Assembly (NCBI GenBank): GCA_021604925.1
Contig: BQJX01000127.1
Location: 1-7,423, forward strand
Origin: Gemmatimonadota bacterium
GTDB lineage: Bacteria > ARS69
Length of the DNA stretch: 7,423 nt
Reading direction: 5' to 3'
Shown here: piece by piece, positions 1 to 5,913 of the stretch
Numbering within the stretch: the stretch's first letter is position 1
Layout: each line of letters opens with the position of its first letter
Made by a program: the position numbers and the translations under genes
Notes under the pieces: generated by a model
The model's input: only the letters and a program-made list of their open reading frames with translations
Database searches by the model: none
What the model was told of the DNA's origin: nothing

Positions 1-1424
1 CCCGTCTCCTTCTCGCCGCCGAACGCGCCACCGATCTCGGCCCCCGACGTTCCGATGTTCACGTTCGCGATTCCGCAATCGGATCCGCGCGCGGACAGGA
101 ACGTCTCGGCCGACAGGAGGTTCGTGGTGAAGATCGATGACGACAGCCCCTGCGTGACATCGTTCTGGGCGTGGATAGCCTCGTCCAGGTTCTGGTAGGT
201 GAACACGTACAGGATCGGCGCGAACGTCTCGTGGCGCGTGATGGCCATGTCGTCGGTCGCCCGGACCACGGTCGGCTTCACGTAGTGGCCGGGGCGGTCC
301 AGCCGCTCCCCGCCCGTGAGGATCTGGCCGCCCTGCTCCCGGATCTTCCCGATGGCCTCCTCGTACATGCGAACCGCATCCTCGTCGATCAGCGGACCCA
401 TGAGGACGCCGTCGTCCAGCGGGCTGCCGATGGACACGGACTCGTAGGCCTTCACCACGCGCTGCGTGAACGCGTCGGCGATGGACTCGTGCAGGTAGAT
501 GCGACGCGTACTGGTGCAGCGCTGTCCGGCGGTTCCCACGGCCCCGAACACGATGCCGCGCAGCGCCATTTCCAGGTCCGCATCCGGCTCCACGATGATG
601 GCGTTGTTGCCGCCCAGCTCCAGCAGCGAGCGGCCGAGCCGCTTGGCCACCGTGGTACCCACGTGGCGTCCCATCCGGCAACTGCCGGTGGCCGAGATCA
701 GCGGCACGCGCCGGTCATTGATCAGGTGTTCGCCCACGGTCGCATCCGCGCCGATCACCAGACCGAACACGCCTTCGCAGTCGTTCGCCTTCATGACGCG
801 GTTGCAAAGATGCTGCATGGCGATGGCGCACAGCGGCGTCTTCAGCGACGGCTTCAGGATCACCACGTCGCCGCAGATTGCGGCGATCATGGCGTTCCAC
901 GCCCAGACCGCCATCGGGAAGTTGAAGGCGGTGATCACGCCGCAGACGCCCAGCGGATGCCACTGTTCGTACATGCGGTGTCCCGGGCGCTCCGAATGCA
1001 TGGTGAGTCCGTACAGCTGTCGCGACAGGCCCACCGCAAAGTCCGCAATGTCGATGACCTCCTGGACTTCGCCCTCGCCCTCGGAGCGGACCTTGCCCAT
1101 CTCCCAGGCGATCAGCGCGCCCAGCGCCTTCTTGTGCGTGCGGAACTCCTCGCCGAGCTGACGGACCACCTCGCCGCGCAACGGCGCCGGCACCATGCGC
1201 CACGTCGCGAAGCGCTCCTGGCACTTGGCCAGAACCGTCTCGTAGTCGTCCACACCGGCCAGATGCACCAGGCCCAGCTCGGACCCATCCACCGGCGTGG
1301 TCACGGTCACGTCGCCGTTGCCGGTCGTGTCCAGCCACTCGCCCCAGCACGCGCCGTGCGCCGGTCCCGAAATCCCCAGCTCCTCGAGGAGCGCAATTCC
1401 CTTGCTCGCCACGGTGTCACTCAT
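1..1424 (-). CDS. amaB: ALDH7-type alpha-aminoadipic semialdehyde (P6C) dehydrogenase, 3' end cut by the window
   Basis: This NAD-dependent dehydrogenase is expected to oxidise alpha-aminoadipic semialdehyde, in equilibrium with piperideine-6-carboxylate, to alpha-aminoadipate in lysine catabolism. It acts in the cytosol. 474 codons are visible. Seen directly: AFNFP (Asn168), the KPS loop (Lys192), SATGS (244-248), ELGGNNA with general base Glu269, GQRCTSTRR with catalytic Cys303, ETFAP (Glu399), and near the edge TSGAEIGGAFGGEK. The GQRCTSTRR and SGAEIGGAFGGEK strings are hallmarks of ALDH7 (antiquitin/AmaB/Pcd) rather than other ALDHs. The family is about 500-510 residues long, so some 30-40 C-terminal residues lie outside. 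The ATG at 1424 overlaps the upstream gene's TGA as ATGA and has a GGAGG (1432-1436) 7 bases before it, so translation is probably coupled. It is the last visible gene of the pruA unit. The family is secure; the exact substrate is inferred from the family, and a broader aldehyde-detoxifying role (as in animal antiquitin) is possible. Confidence 0.92.
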   Translation of the reverse strand, partial: MSDTVASKGIALLEELGISGPAHGACWGEWLDTTGNGDVTVTTPVDGSELGLVHLAGVDDYETVLAKCQERFATWRMVPAPLRGEVVRQLGEEFRTHKKALGALIAWEMGKVRSEGEGEVQEVIDIADFAVGLSRQLYGLTMHSERPGHRMYEQWHPLGVCGVITAFNFPMAVWAWNAMIAAICGDVVILKPSLKTPLCAIAMQHLCNRVMKANDCEGVFGLVIGADATVGEHLINDRRVPLISATGSCRMGRHVGTTVAKRLGRSLLELGGNNAIIVEPDADLEMALRGIVFGAVGTAGQRCTSTRRIYLHESIADAFTQRVVKAYESVSIGSPLDDGVLMGPLIDEDAVRMYEEAIGKIREQGGQILTGGERLDRPGHYVKPTVVRATDDMAITRHETFAPILYVFTYQNLDEAIHAQNDVTQGLSSSIFTTNLLSAETFLSARGSDCGIANVNIGTSGAEIGGAFGGEKET

Positions 1425-1915
1425 TTCGCTTCCTCCAGGTCAAAGACCATTGCGTCCAGGTGTGGCCAGTCCACCGCGCCCTGGGCCGCGAAGGCCTTCA
1501 CCAACAGCGCCCGTTGCGGGGCGTTCTCGCCGGCGCGGAACTTGTCCACGGCGGCCTTCAGTTTCGCCTTGGTCGGTTGCTTGGGCGTCATCTCCGAGAG
1601 CACGCCCTCTTCATGCTCCACTCCCAGCAGGTCCAGAAGCGCCGCCACGTCTTCCGCGTAGCGCTCCATGAAGAACGCGGCCAGCACCTCGGCCGCCGCA
1701 TCCGCATTCACCCGCAGCGACATCGCCTTGCGGATCATGCCACATCGCTTGCCCCAGGGTTGCTTGGCCAGGAACACCGGCCGCAGCCGGAGCGTCTCCG
1801 CGGACGCGCGTTCCAACTGCTTGTAGAGCGGCTTGAGTTCGTCCCGCATCTCCTGGAGGAAGGCCTCGGCCTCCTCCTGGCTCATCGTGCGAAACACATC
1901 GTTGGATTGGGTCAC
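1421..1915 (-). CDS. Conserved-looking hypothetical protein, 164 aa, between DinB-like and ALDH7 genes
   Basis: I do not recognise this protein. It is soluble-looking and mostly helical, with no signal peptide or membrane segment. Residues 11-45 are charged and amphipathic (MSQEEAEAF, then ELKPLYKQLERAS). A central part (46-100) contains QPWGKRCGMIRKAM and an acidic helix ending LLDLLGVEHEEG. A Lys-rich stretch (110-128) leads to the C-terminal helices ending VFDLEEAK. Single Cys58; no metal-binding His/Cys cluster. The GTG at 1915 is chosen because AGGGAG lies 7 bases upstream and because it overlaps the DinB-like gene's TGA as GTGA; the next in-frame ATG, at 1885, has no such signal. Its stop overlaps the ALDH7 start as ATGA. 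Being locked between overlapping neighbours argues that it is real and co-translated with the dehydrogenases, perhaps as an accessory or partner protein, but that is inference. Residues 4-11 (SNDVFRTM) mirror residues 2-9 of PruA (SNGLFRTM). Confidence 0.8.
   Translation of the reverse strand: MTQSNDVFRTMSQEEAEAFLQEMRDELKPLYKQLERASAETLRLRPVFLAKQPWGKRCGMIRKAMSLRVNADAAAEVLAAFFMERYAEDVAALLDLLGVEHEEGVLSEMTPKQPTKAKLKAAVDKFRAGENAPQRALLVKAFAAQGAVDWPHLDAMVFDLEEAK
1882..1906 (-). repeat. Start-proximal 25-base repeat, copy in the 164-aa hypothetical gene
   Basis: These bases match 4115-4139 in pruA at 22 of 25 positions; the last 15 on the minus strand (TGTTTCGCACGATGA) are identical. Both copies are in the same reading frame and encode SNDVFRTM here (residues 4-11) and SNGLFRTM in PruA (residues 2-9). 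Confidence 0.7.
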
Positions 1916-2496
1916 GAGTGGGCTCCCTGGTGGCGGCCCGTCCGGGCCAGGACTCTTTGCATCTGGACACTGTGGCGGTCCGAGTGGACCACCAGAAGTC
2001 GCAGCGCGATTCCAAGTTGGAACCGCAGCATTCGAAACAACGGCGACGTGACCTTGATCCGGGCCAGATCCAGTCCCTCGGCCGCGGTCAGCGCAGCGTC
2101 CAGCCGCACGAACGACGCGTCGAGGTCCGTCATCCAGGCGCGGCCGCCCTGCTCGTGCGGAGGCTGGGCCGGCTTGGGCGCCTTCAGACGACGGGTGGCC
2201 GTGGGCTCGAGCTGGTTCACGAACCACGTCCCGAAGCGTCCGTATCGGAACGGTCCGTCCGCCCTCCGGCCCGCGGCCCGGCCGTCCTGCACGGCCTTCT
2301 CGATCCCGTCCAGATACTCCACGTTCACGATCGTCACGTGCCGGGCGCACTCCGCGATGGACCAGCCGCCGTCTTCCGGGCGTCGGTCCAGGTCCTCGTC
2401 CGACAGGTCCCCGAACTCGTCGCGAACGCGGACTCGCACCGTTTCCAGACGGGCCCGGTACCCGGCCAGCTCCTGACGTCCCGATTCGCCGGCCAT
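1912..2496 (-). CDS. DinB/YfiT-like family protein (putative metal-binding four-helix bundle)
   Basis: A 194-residue member of the DinB/YfiT-like superfamily (DinB_2-like), a four-helix-bundle fold that usually binds one divalent metal through three histidines. Family members include bacillithiol- and mycothiol-dependent transferases and hydrolases, but most are uncharacterised. The first family motif, GGWSIAECARHV, places His53; the second, HSDRH, supplies His171 and His175. Together these give the expected His triad. Between them is a long Arg/Pro-rich insert (about 75-120) containing FRYGRFGTWFVNQLEP. The ATG at 2496 is chosen because AGGAG (2502-2506) precedes it by 5 bases; that Shine-Dalgarno overlaps the TAG stop of pruA, leaving only 8 bases between the genes. 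Its own TGA overlaps the next gene's GTG. No signal peptide. Its position suggests a role alongside semialdehyde oxidation, for example handling a thiol adduct or reactive by-product, but nothing in the sequence shows this. Family assignment is good; function is unknown. Confidence 0.85.
   Translation of the reverse strand: MAGESGRQELAGYRARLETVRVRVRDEFGDLSDEDLDRRPEDGGWSIAECARHVTIVNVEYLDGIEKAVQDGRAAGRRADGPFRYGRFGTWFVNQLEPTATRRLKAPKPAQPPHEQGGRAWMTDLDASFVRLDAALTAAEGLDLARIKVTSPLFRMLRFQLGIALRLLVVHSDRHSVQMQRVLARTGRHQGAHS
1923..1928 (-). promoter_or_regulatory. Shine-Dalgarno deciding the GTG start of the 164-aa protein
   Basis: AGGGAG on the minus strand, 7 bases before GTG 1915. It lies inside the 3' end of the DinB-like gene and is the reason for preferring GTG 1915 over the internal ATG at 1885. 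Confidence 0.75.
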
Positions 2497-2504
2497 GCGG
2501 GCTC

Positions 2505-4142
2505 CTATTCGTCGTCCGACTGCAGGAACGGATAGCTGAAGTGACGGGGCGGAACGAACGTCTCCTTGATCGTGCGCGGCGTCATCCATCGCTGCAGGTT
2601 CAGGGCGCTGCCGGCCTTGTCGTTCGTGCCCGAGGCGCGGCTGCCGCCGAACGGCTGCTGCCCCACGACCGCGCCGGTGGGCTTGTCGTTGATGTAGAAG
2701 TTGCCCGCCGCATGACGCAGCTTGTCGGCCATGTGCACAATCGCCTGGCGATCCCGCGCGAACACGGCGCCGGTGAGCGCGTAGGGCGATCCCTGGTCGC
2801 AGGCCTGCAGCGCCTTGTCCAGCTGGCCGTCCGGGTACACCCACACGGTCAGCACGGGGCCGAAGATCTCCTCGCGCATCAGCTTGAAGTCCGGCTTGGT
2901 CGCCTGCACCACCGTGGGCTCGATGAACCAACCGGTCGACTTGTCGCAGCCGCCGCCCGCCAGGATCTTGGCGTCCGGGGCGCGCTTGGCAATCTTGATG
3001 TAGTTCTCGATCGACTTGTACGCACCCTCATCGATCACGGCGCCCATGAAATTGCCGAAGTCCGTGGGGTCGCCCATCTTGATCTCGGAGATCTGACCCA
3101 GCAGATCGTCCTTCACGCGCTTCCACAGGCTTTTGGGGATGAACGCCCTGGAGGCCGCGCTGCACTTCTGCCCCTGGTACTCGAACGCGCCGCGGACCAG
3201 CGCGGTGGCCAGGCTGCGCGGCTCGGCGCTGGCATGCGCGAACACGAAGTCCTTGCCGCCCGTCTCGCCCACGATGCGCGGGTAGTTCGCATAGCGCTCG
3301 ATGTTGACGCCGATCTTCTTCCACACGCCGTGGAACACCTCGGTGGATCCGGTAAAGTGGATCCCGCTCAACGCCGGGTGATCCATGGCAGGATCGCCCA
3401 CCTCGCTGCCCGAGCCCGGCACGAAGTTGATGACGCCGGGCGGCAGTCCCGCTTCCTTCAGGATCTCCATGATGTAGTGCGCGGAGAACACCGCGGACGA
3501 AGCCGGCTTCCACAGCACGGTGTTGCCGCACAGCGCCGGCGCCGTGGGCAGGTTCCCAGCGATGGATGTGAAGTTGAACGGCGTGACGGCAAAGACGAAC
3601 CCTTCCAGCGGGCGGTACTCCAGTCGATTCCAGAGTCCCTCCTGGCTGCCCGGCTGATCCGCGTAGATGTCCTGCAGGTAGCGCACGTTGTAGCGCCAGA
3701 AGTCGATGAGCTCGCACGCGGCGTCGATCTCGGCCTGGTGCGCGGTCTTGGACTGACCCAGCATGGTGGCCGCGTTCAGGATTTGGCGGTACGGACCGGC
3801 CAGCAGATCGGCGGCGCGCAGGAAGATCGCGGCGCGATCCTGCCAATCCATGCGGGACCACTCCGGCCACGCCTTCGCGGCCGCGTCCACCGCCGCCTGC
3901 ACCTCTTTCTTGCCCGCCTTGTGGTAACGGCCGAGCAGGTGCTCGTGGTCGTGCGGGGAGCGGCACTCCGCCAGCTTGCCGGTCTTGACGCGGCGACCGC
4001 CGATGACCAGCGGAATCTCGATCGTCTTGGATCCCACGCGGCGAATGGCGCTCTTCAACGCGGGGCGCTCCGGCGAGCCGGGTGCGTAGCCGAGGACCGG
4101 CTCGTTCTCAGGCATCATCGTGCGAAACAGCCCGTTGGACAT
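2505..4142 (-). CDS. pruA: L-glutamate gamma-semialdehyde (delta-1-pyrroline-5-carboxylate) dehydrogenase
   Basis: This enzyme oxidises glutamate semialdehyde (open form of P5C) to glutamate with NAD+, the second step of proline and the last of arginine/ornithine catabolism. It is 545 residues, a stand-alone ALDH4-type enzyme like the eukaryotic and Bacteroidetes forms, not a PutA fusion. Motifs seen: NEPVLGYAPGSPER (13-26), TPFNF with Asn190, Lys212 in LWKPAS, FTGST (263-267), ETGGK with general base Glu293, GQKCSAASR with catalytic Cys327, EEIFGPV (424-430), and the family signature QPFGGSRASGTNDKAG (496-511). The ATG at 4142 is preceded at 7 bases by an AGGG-type Shine-Dalgarno (in AGTGAGGGC) and the encoded N terminus matches the family; an open frame continues upstream but crosses the glnA terminator region. 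A small hairpin (CACT/AGTG, loop CCGA) reaches into the Shine-Dalgarno and might tune translation. It heads the four-gene unit. No proline dehydrogenase gene is visible, so PRODH must be elsewhere. Glutamate made here is the substrate of the neighbouring GlnA. Confidence 0.96.
   Translation of the reverse strand: MSNGLFRTMMPENEPVLGYAPGSPERPALKSAIRRVGSKTIEIPLVIGGRRVKTGKLAECRSPHDHEHLLGRYHKAGKKEVQAAVDAAAKAWPEWSRMDWQDRAAIFLRAADLLAGPYRQILNAATMLGQSKTAHQAEIDAACELIDFWRYNVRYLQDIYADQPGSQEGLWNRLEYRPLEGFVFAVTPFNFTSIAGNLPTAPALCGNTVLWKPASSAVFSAHYIMEILKEAGLPPGVINFVPGSGSEVGDPAMDHPALSGIHFTGSTEVFHGVWKKIGVNIERYANYPRIVGETGGKDFVFAHASAEPRSLATALVRGAFEYQGQKCSAASRAFIPKSLWKRVKDDLLGQISEIKMGDPTDFGNFMGAVIDEGAYKSIENYIKIAKRAPDAKILAGGGCDKSTGWFIEPTVVQATKPDFKLMREEIFGPVLTVWVYPDGQLDKALQACDQGSPYALTGAVFARDRQAIVHMADKLRHAAGNFYINDKPTGAVVGQQPFGGSRASGTNDKAGSALNLQRWMTPRTIKETFVPPRHFSYPFLQSDDE
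4115..4139 (-). repeat. Start-proximal 25-base repeat, copy in pruA
   Basis: This is the partner of the copy at 1882-1906. The only mismatches are three adjacent bases in the Gly-Leu (PruA) versus Asp-Val codons. It begins at codon 2 of pruA. In related P5C dehydrogenases the stretch before NEPVL usually reads something like FFKVPxPx, so this copy looks native to pruA. Confidence 0.7.
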
Positions 4143-4200
4143 GGGTTCGCCCTCACTTCGGAGTGGGATGGTTTCTCGATTCCGGGGACCTGACCGTCCG

Positions 4201-4219
4201 TGGCGGCACAATACTGCCA
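4201..4219. promoter_or_regulatory. Imperfect dyad overlapping the candidate pruA -10 box
   Basis: A 19-base imperfect palindrome, TGGCGGCA-caatac-TGCCA in outline, has outer arms TGGC and GCCA and inner arms GGCA and TGCC around an AT-rich centre. Its centre coincides with the candidate TATTGT box, the usual position for a repressor site. No regulator can be named from the sequence. Confidence 0.3.
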
Positions 4220-4236
4220 ATTCCGGGGGCCGTCGA
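4208..4236 (-). promoter_or_regulatory. Weak candidate sigma-70 promoter for the pruA unit
   Basis: On the minus strand TCGACG (4236-4231, 4 of 6 to TTGACA), a 17-base spacer and TATTGT (4213-4208, 4 of 6 to TATAAT) are correctly spaced. Initiation would leave an untranslated leader of about 60 bases before the pruA ATG. This is the only AT-containing patch of the spacer, which favours it, but the match is modest and the organism's sigma factor preference is unknown. Confidence 0.3.
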
Positions 4237-4269
4237 GGGGCCGCGCCGGCGCCGCAAGACCGCGGCCCC
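4237..4269. repeat. 9-bp GC inverted repeat upstream of pruA
   Basis: The arms 4237-4245 (GGGGCCGCG) and 4261-4269 (CGCGGCCCC) are perfect complements around a 15-base centre that itself contains the palindrome CGGCGCCG. No T-tract follows on either strand, so it is not an intrinsic terminator. It sits immediately upstream of the candidate pruA promoter. It could be a protein site, a second barrier to read-through, or a chance product of very GC-rich sequence. Confidence 0.4.
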
Positions 4270-4296
4270 CGGTCGGATCCGGCCCGTCCCCGCCGC

Positions 4297-4323
4297 AAAA
4301 GAGCCCCCGCCAGCGGCGGGGGC
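4297..4323 (-). terminator. Intrinsic terminator after glnA
   Basis: Arms 4303-4311 and 4315-4323 make a perfect 9-bp, all-GC stem (GCCCCCGCC / GGCGGGGGC) with a 3-base loop. Read on the minus strand, the stem is followed by TCTTTT (4302-4297). It lies 45 bases past the glnA stop and should separate glnA transcripts from the pruA unit. Confidence 0.82.
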
Positions 4324-4340
4324 CCGTGATTCCGACTTCT

Positions 4341-4355
4341 CCGGTCCGAGACCGG
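4341..4355 (-). repeat. Small hairpin just after the glnA stop
   Basis: A perfect 6-bp inverted repeat, CCGGTC / GACCGG, with a 3-base loop lies 12 bases beyond the glnA stop and 17 bases before the main terminator hairpin. There is no T-tract after it, so it is more likely a transcript-end stabiliser or part of a two-hairpin terminator than a terminator by itself. Confidence 0.5.
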
Positions 4356-4367
4356 CTTCCGAGACGC

Positions 4368-5726
4368 CTAGTACTGGACGAGGTAGCGATCCAGCTCCCA
4401 GGCGTGCACGGCCTTCTTGTACTCGTGGACCTCCGCGCGCTTGGATGCCAGGTAGTGCGAGATGGTGTGCTCCGAGAACACGCCGCGGATCACGTCGTTG
4501 GCCTCCAGCGCATCCAGCGCCTCTTCCAACGATCCGGGCAGTTCCTCGATCCCGCGCTCGGCGCGCCATTCCGCCGACTGGTGGTACACGTTCTCGGTGA
4601 TCGGAGGCGGCGCCGGGATCTCGTTCTTCACGCCGTCCACGCCCGCGGCCAGAATGGCGGCCATCAGCAGGTACGGGTTGGACGCCGGATCCGGCGAGCG
4701 GACCTCCAGGCGCTTGGAGTTCCCGGTGGCCTTGGGCAGGCGAATCATGGGGCTCCGGTTCGCAATGCTGTAGGCGATGATCGTGGGAGCCTCGTAGCCC
4801 GGCACGAGTCGCTTGTAGCTGTTCACCAGAGGGTTCGCGATGGCCGTGATCGCGCCCGCGTGCTTCATCACTCCGGCAATGAAGTGGATCGCCGTCTTGG
4901 ACAGGCCGTGCCCCGGCGCATTGTCGTCGCGGAAGATGTTGGCGCCGTCCTTCCACGCGGACACGTGCGTGTGCATCCCGCTCCCGTTGATCCCCGCCTT
5001 GGGCTTGGGCATGAACGTGGCGTGCAGTCCGTAGTCGCGCGCGATCGACTTGATCAGCGACTTGAACTTCATCAGGCTGTCGGCCGTCTCCAGCGCGTCC
5101 GCGTAGCGGAAGTCGATCTCGTGCTGTCCCTGCGCCACCTCGTGATGCAGTGCTTCGATCTCCAGTCCCATCTCGTGCAGCTGGTCCACGATCTCGCGCC
5201 GCACCAGCACGCCGCGGTCCACCGGGTCCACGTCGAAGTAGCCGCCGTCGTCGTGCGTGACCAGGTCGCCACTGCGCAGCGCCTCCGCATCGAACAGGAA
5301 GAACTCCGCTTCGCAGCCGGTCATGAAGTCCCAGCCGAGATCCGAGCGGCACCGGTTCAGGAACTGCTTCAGGTTGTAGCGCGGATCGCCTTCGTACGGC
5401 CGCGCGCCGTCCGCGCCCATCTTGTCCGTGTAGACATCCGAGATCACGCGCAGCACGTTGCCGGAGCCGTCCGGCGACATCTCGTAGAAGCGGGATGCCC
5501 AATCCGGGTACAACGCCATGTCGCTCTCGTTGATGCGGGCGAACCCGTCGATCGACGAACCGTCGAACATCATCTCGTTGTTGTACGCCTTCTCGAGCTG
5601 ACTGACGGGCAGTTCCACGCACTTCGGAATCCCGAGAATGTCGACAAACTGAAGCTGGACATAGCGGACTTCGCGAGATTCGGACTCCGCGCGCAACTGA
5701 TCGAAGCTCAAGGTCGTGCCGGCCAT
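4368..5726 (-). CDS. glnA: Glutamine synthetase, type I alpha (non-adenylylated form)
   Basis: This cytosolic enzyme makes glutamine from glutamate, ammonia and ATP; the family forms dodecamers. It has 452 residues, close to the Bacillus enzyme (444). Seen: beta-grasp domain with VQLQFVDILG and MFDGSSIDGF (53-62); metal ligands in CEAEFF (Glu139, Glu141), HHEVA (Glu196) and GQHEIDF (Glu203); NGSGMHTH with His252; NPLVNSYKRLVPGYEAP (298-314); NRSP (Arg324); LEVRSPDPASNPYL (Glu341, Arg343). The NLYDLPPEE adenylylation motif of beta-type enzymes is absent (NVYHQSAEWR instead), so control by GlnE is unlikely. Arg64 (GFAR) aligns with the Bacillus feedback-inhibition Arg62. The start is ambiguous: ATG 5726 (GAGGG, 4-base spacing) fits family length, and the 10 codons upstream include ACA, CGA and AGT, unlike the gene; ATG 5756 has a stronger GGAGG and would add 10 residues. 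A terminator follows the gene, so it is probably monocistronic or reads in from the CHAT-like gene. Confidence 0.96.
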   Translation of the reverse strand: MAGTTLSFDQLRAESESREVRYVQLQFVDILGIPKCVELPVSQLEKAYNNEMMFDGSSIDGFARINESDMALYPDWASRFYEMSPDGSGNVLRVISDVYTDKMGADGARPYEGDPRYNLKQFLNRCRSDLGWDFMTGCEAEFFLFDAEALRSGDLVTHDDGGYFDVDPVDRGVLVRREIVDQLHEMGLEIEALHHEVAQGQHEIDFRYADALETADSLMKFKSLIKSIARDYGLHATFMPKPKAGINGSGMHTHVSAWKDGANIFRDDNAPGHGLSKTAIHFIAGVMKHAGAITAIANPLVNSYKRLVPGYEAPTIIAYSIANRSPMIRLPKATGNSKRLEVRSPDPASNPYLLMAAILAAGVDGVKNEIPAPPPITENVYHQSAEWRAERGIEELPGSLEEALDALEANDVIRGVFSEHTISHYLASKRAEVHEYKKAVHAWELDRYLVQY

Positions 5727-5730
5727 TCGG

Positions 5731-5766
5731 CCCTCACTCTCTCGGGTTGTGGACATGGCCCCCTCC
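5731..5766 (-). promoter_or_regulatory. Two alternative ribosome binding sites for glnA
   Basis: GGAGG (5766-5762) lies 5 bases before ATG 5756, and GAGGG (5735-5731) lies 4 bases before the in-frame ATG 5726. The second sits in AGTGAGGGCCGA, nearly the same leader as that of pruA (AGTGAGGGCGA). Family alignment and atypical codons between the two ATGs favour 5726, but use of 5756 or of both cannot be excluded. Confidence 0.6.
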
Positions 5767-5913
5767 GCAACGGTTCGGAAAAAGGATGGGTACCACGCGG
5801 CGCTCGACGACGGAAGGCGAAACTCGATCTCGGCCCGGAGTTCCGGCCCGGAAGGGCGGATCGGCTGCCTCCGGGCGACTTCGGGCGGTCCGGGGGCGCG
5901 CGCCGCGCCGGCG
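5757..5913. other. Non-coding spacer between the CHAT-like gene and glnA
   Basis: This GC-rich 157-base stretch (187 if glnA starts at 5726) must hold the glnA leader and, if glnA has its own promoter, that promoter. I find no terminator with a T-tract for the CHAT-like gene, only short GC palindromes: GCGCCGGCGC at 5905-5914 touching the stop codon, and CCGGAGTTCCGG further on. No convincing -35/-10 pair or sigma-54 site was seen. Confidence 0.6.

Larger units (their letters stand above)
4143..4367. other. Non-coding spacer between pruA and glnA
   Basis: This 225-base stretch lies between the pruA start and the glnA stop. From right to left it holds the small post-glnA hairpin, the terminator, a 9-bp GC inverted repeat, the weak promoter with its dyad, and the pruA leader with its Shine-Dalgarno. 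No credible small gene was seen in it. Confidence 0.8.

Noticed and set aside
171..1661. Long plus-strand open frame of 496 codons opposite the ALDH7 gene, and similar long plus-strand frames at 1460-2476, 2541-4193 and 4200-6050
   Set aside because: They are Arg/His/Ala-rich antisense frames opposite genes with complete family motifs; stop codons are rare by chance in such GC-rich DNA.
1421..2350. N-terminally extended version (309 codons) of the 164-aa hypothetical protein
   Set aside because: The upstream part overlaps most of the DinB-like gene in another frame and is low-complexity Arg/Gly/Pro. The GTG at 1915 has a proper ribosome binding site and a coupled overlap.
2497..2931. Extension of the DinB-like frame to an upstream start at 2931
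   Set aside because: It would run through the C-terminal half of pruA in the wrong frame; AGGAG 5 bases before ATG 2496 explains the start.
5776..5810. Possible sigma-54 promoter before glnA (TGGTACC followed by CTTTTT)
   Set aside because: The -24 half is passable, but the -12 half lacks the required GC in TTGC, so it does not meet the consensus.
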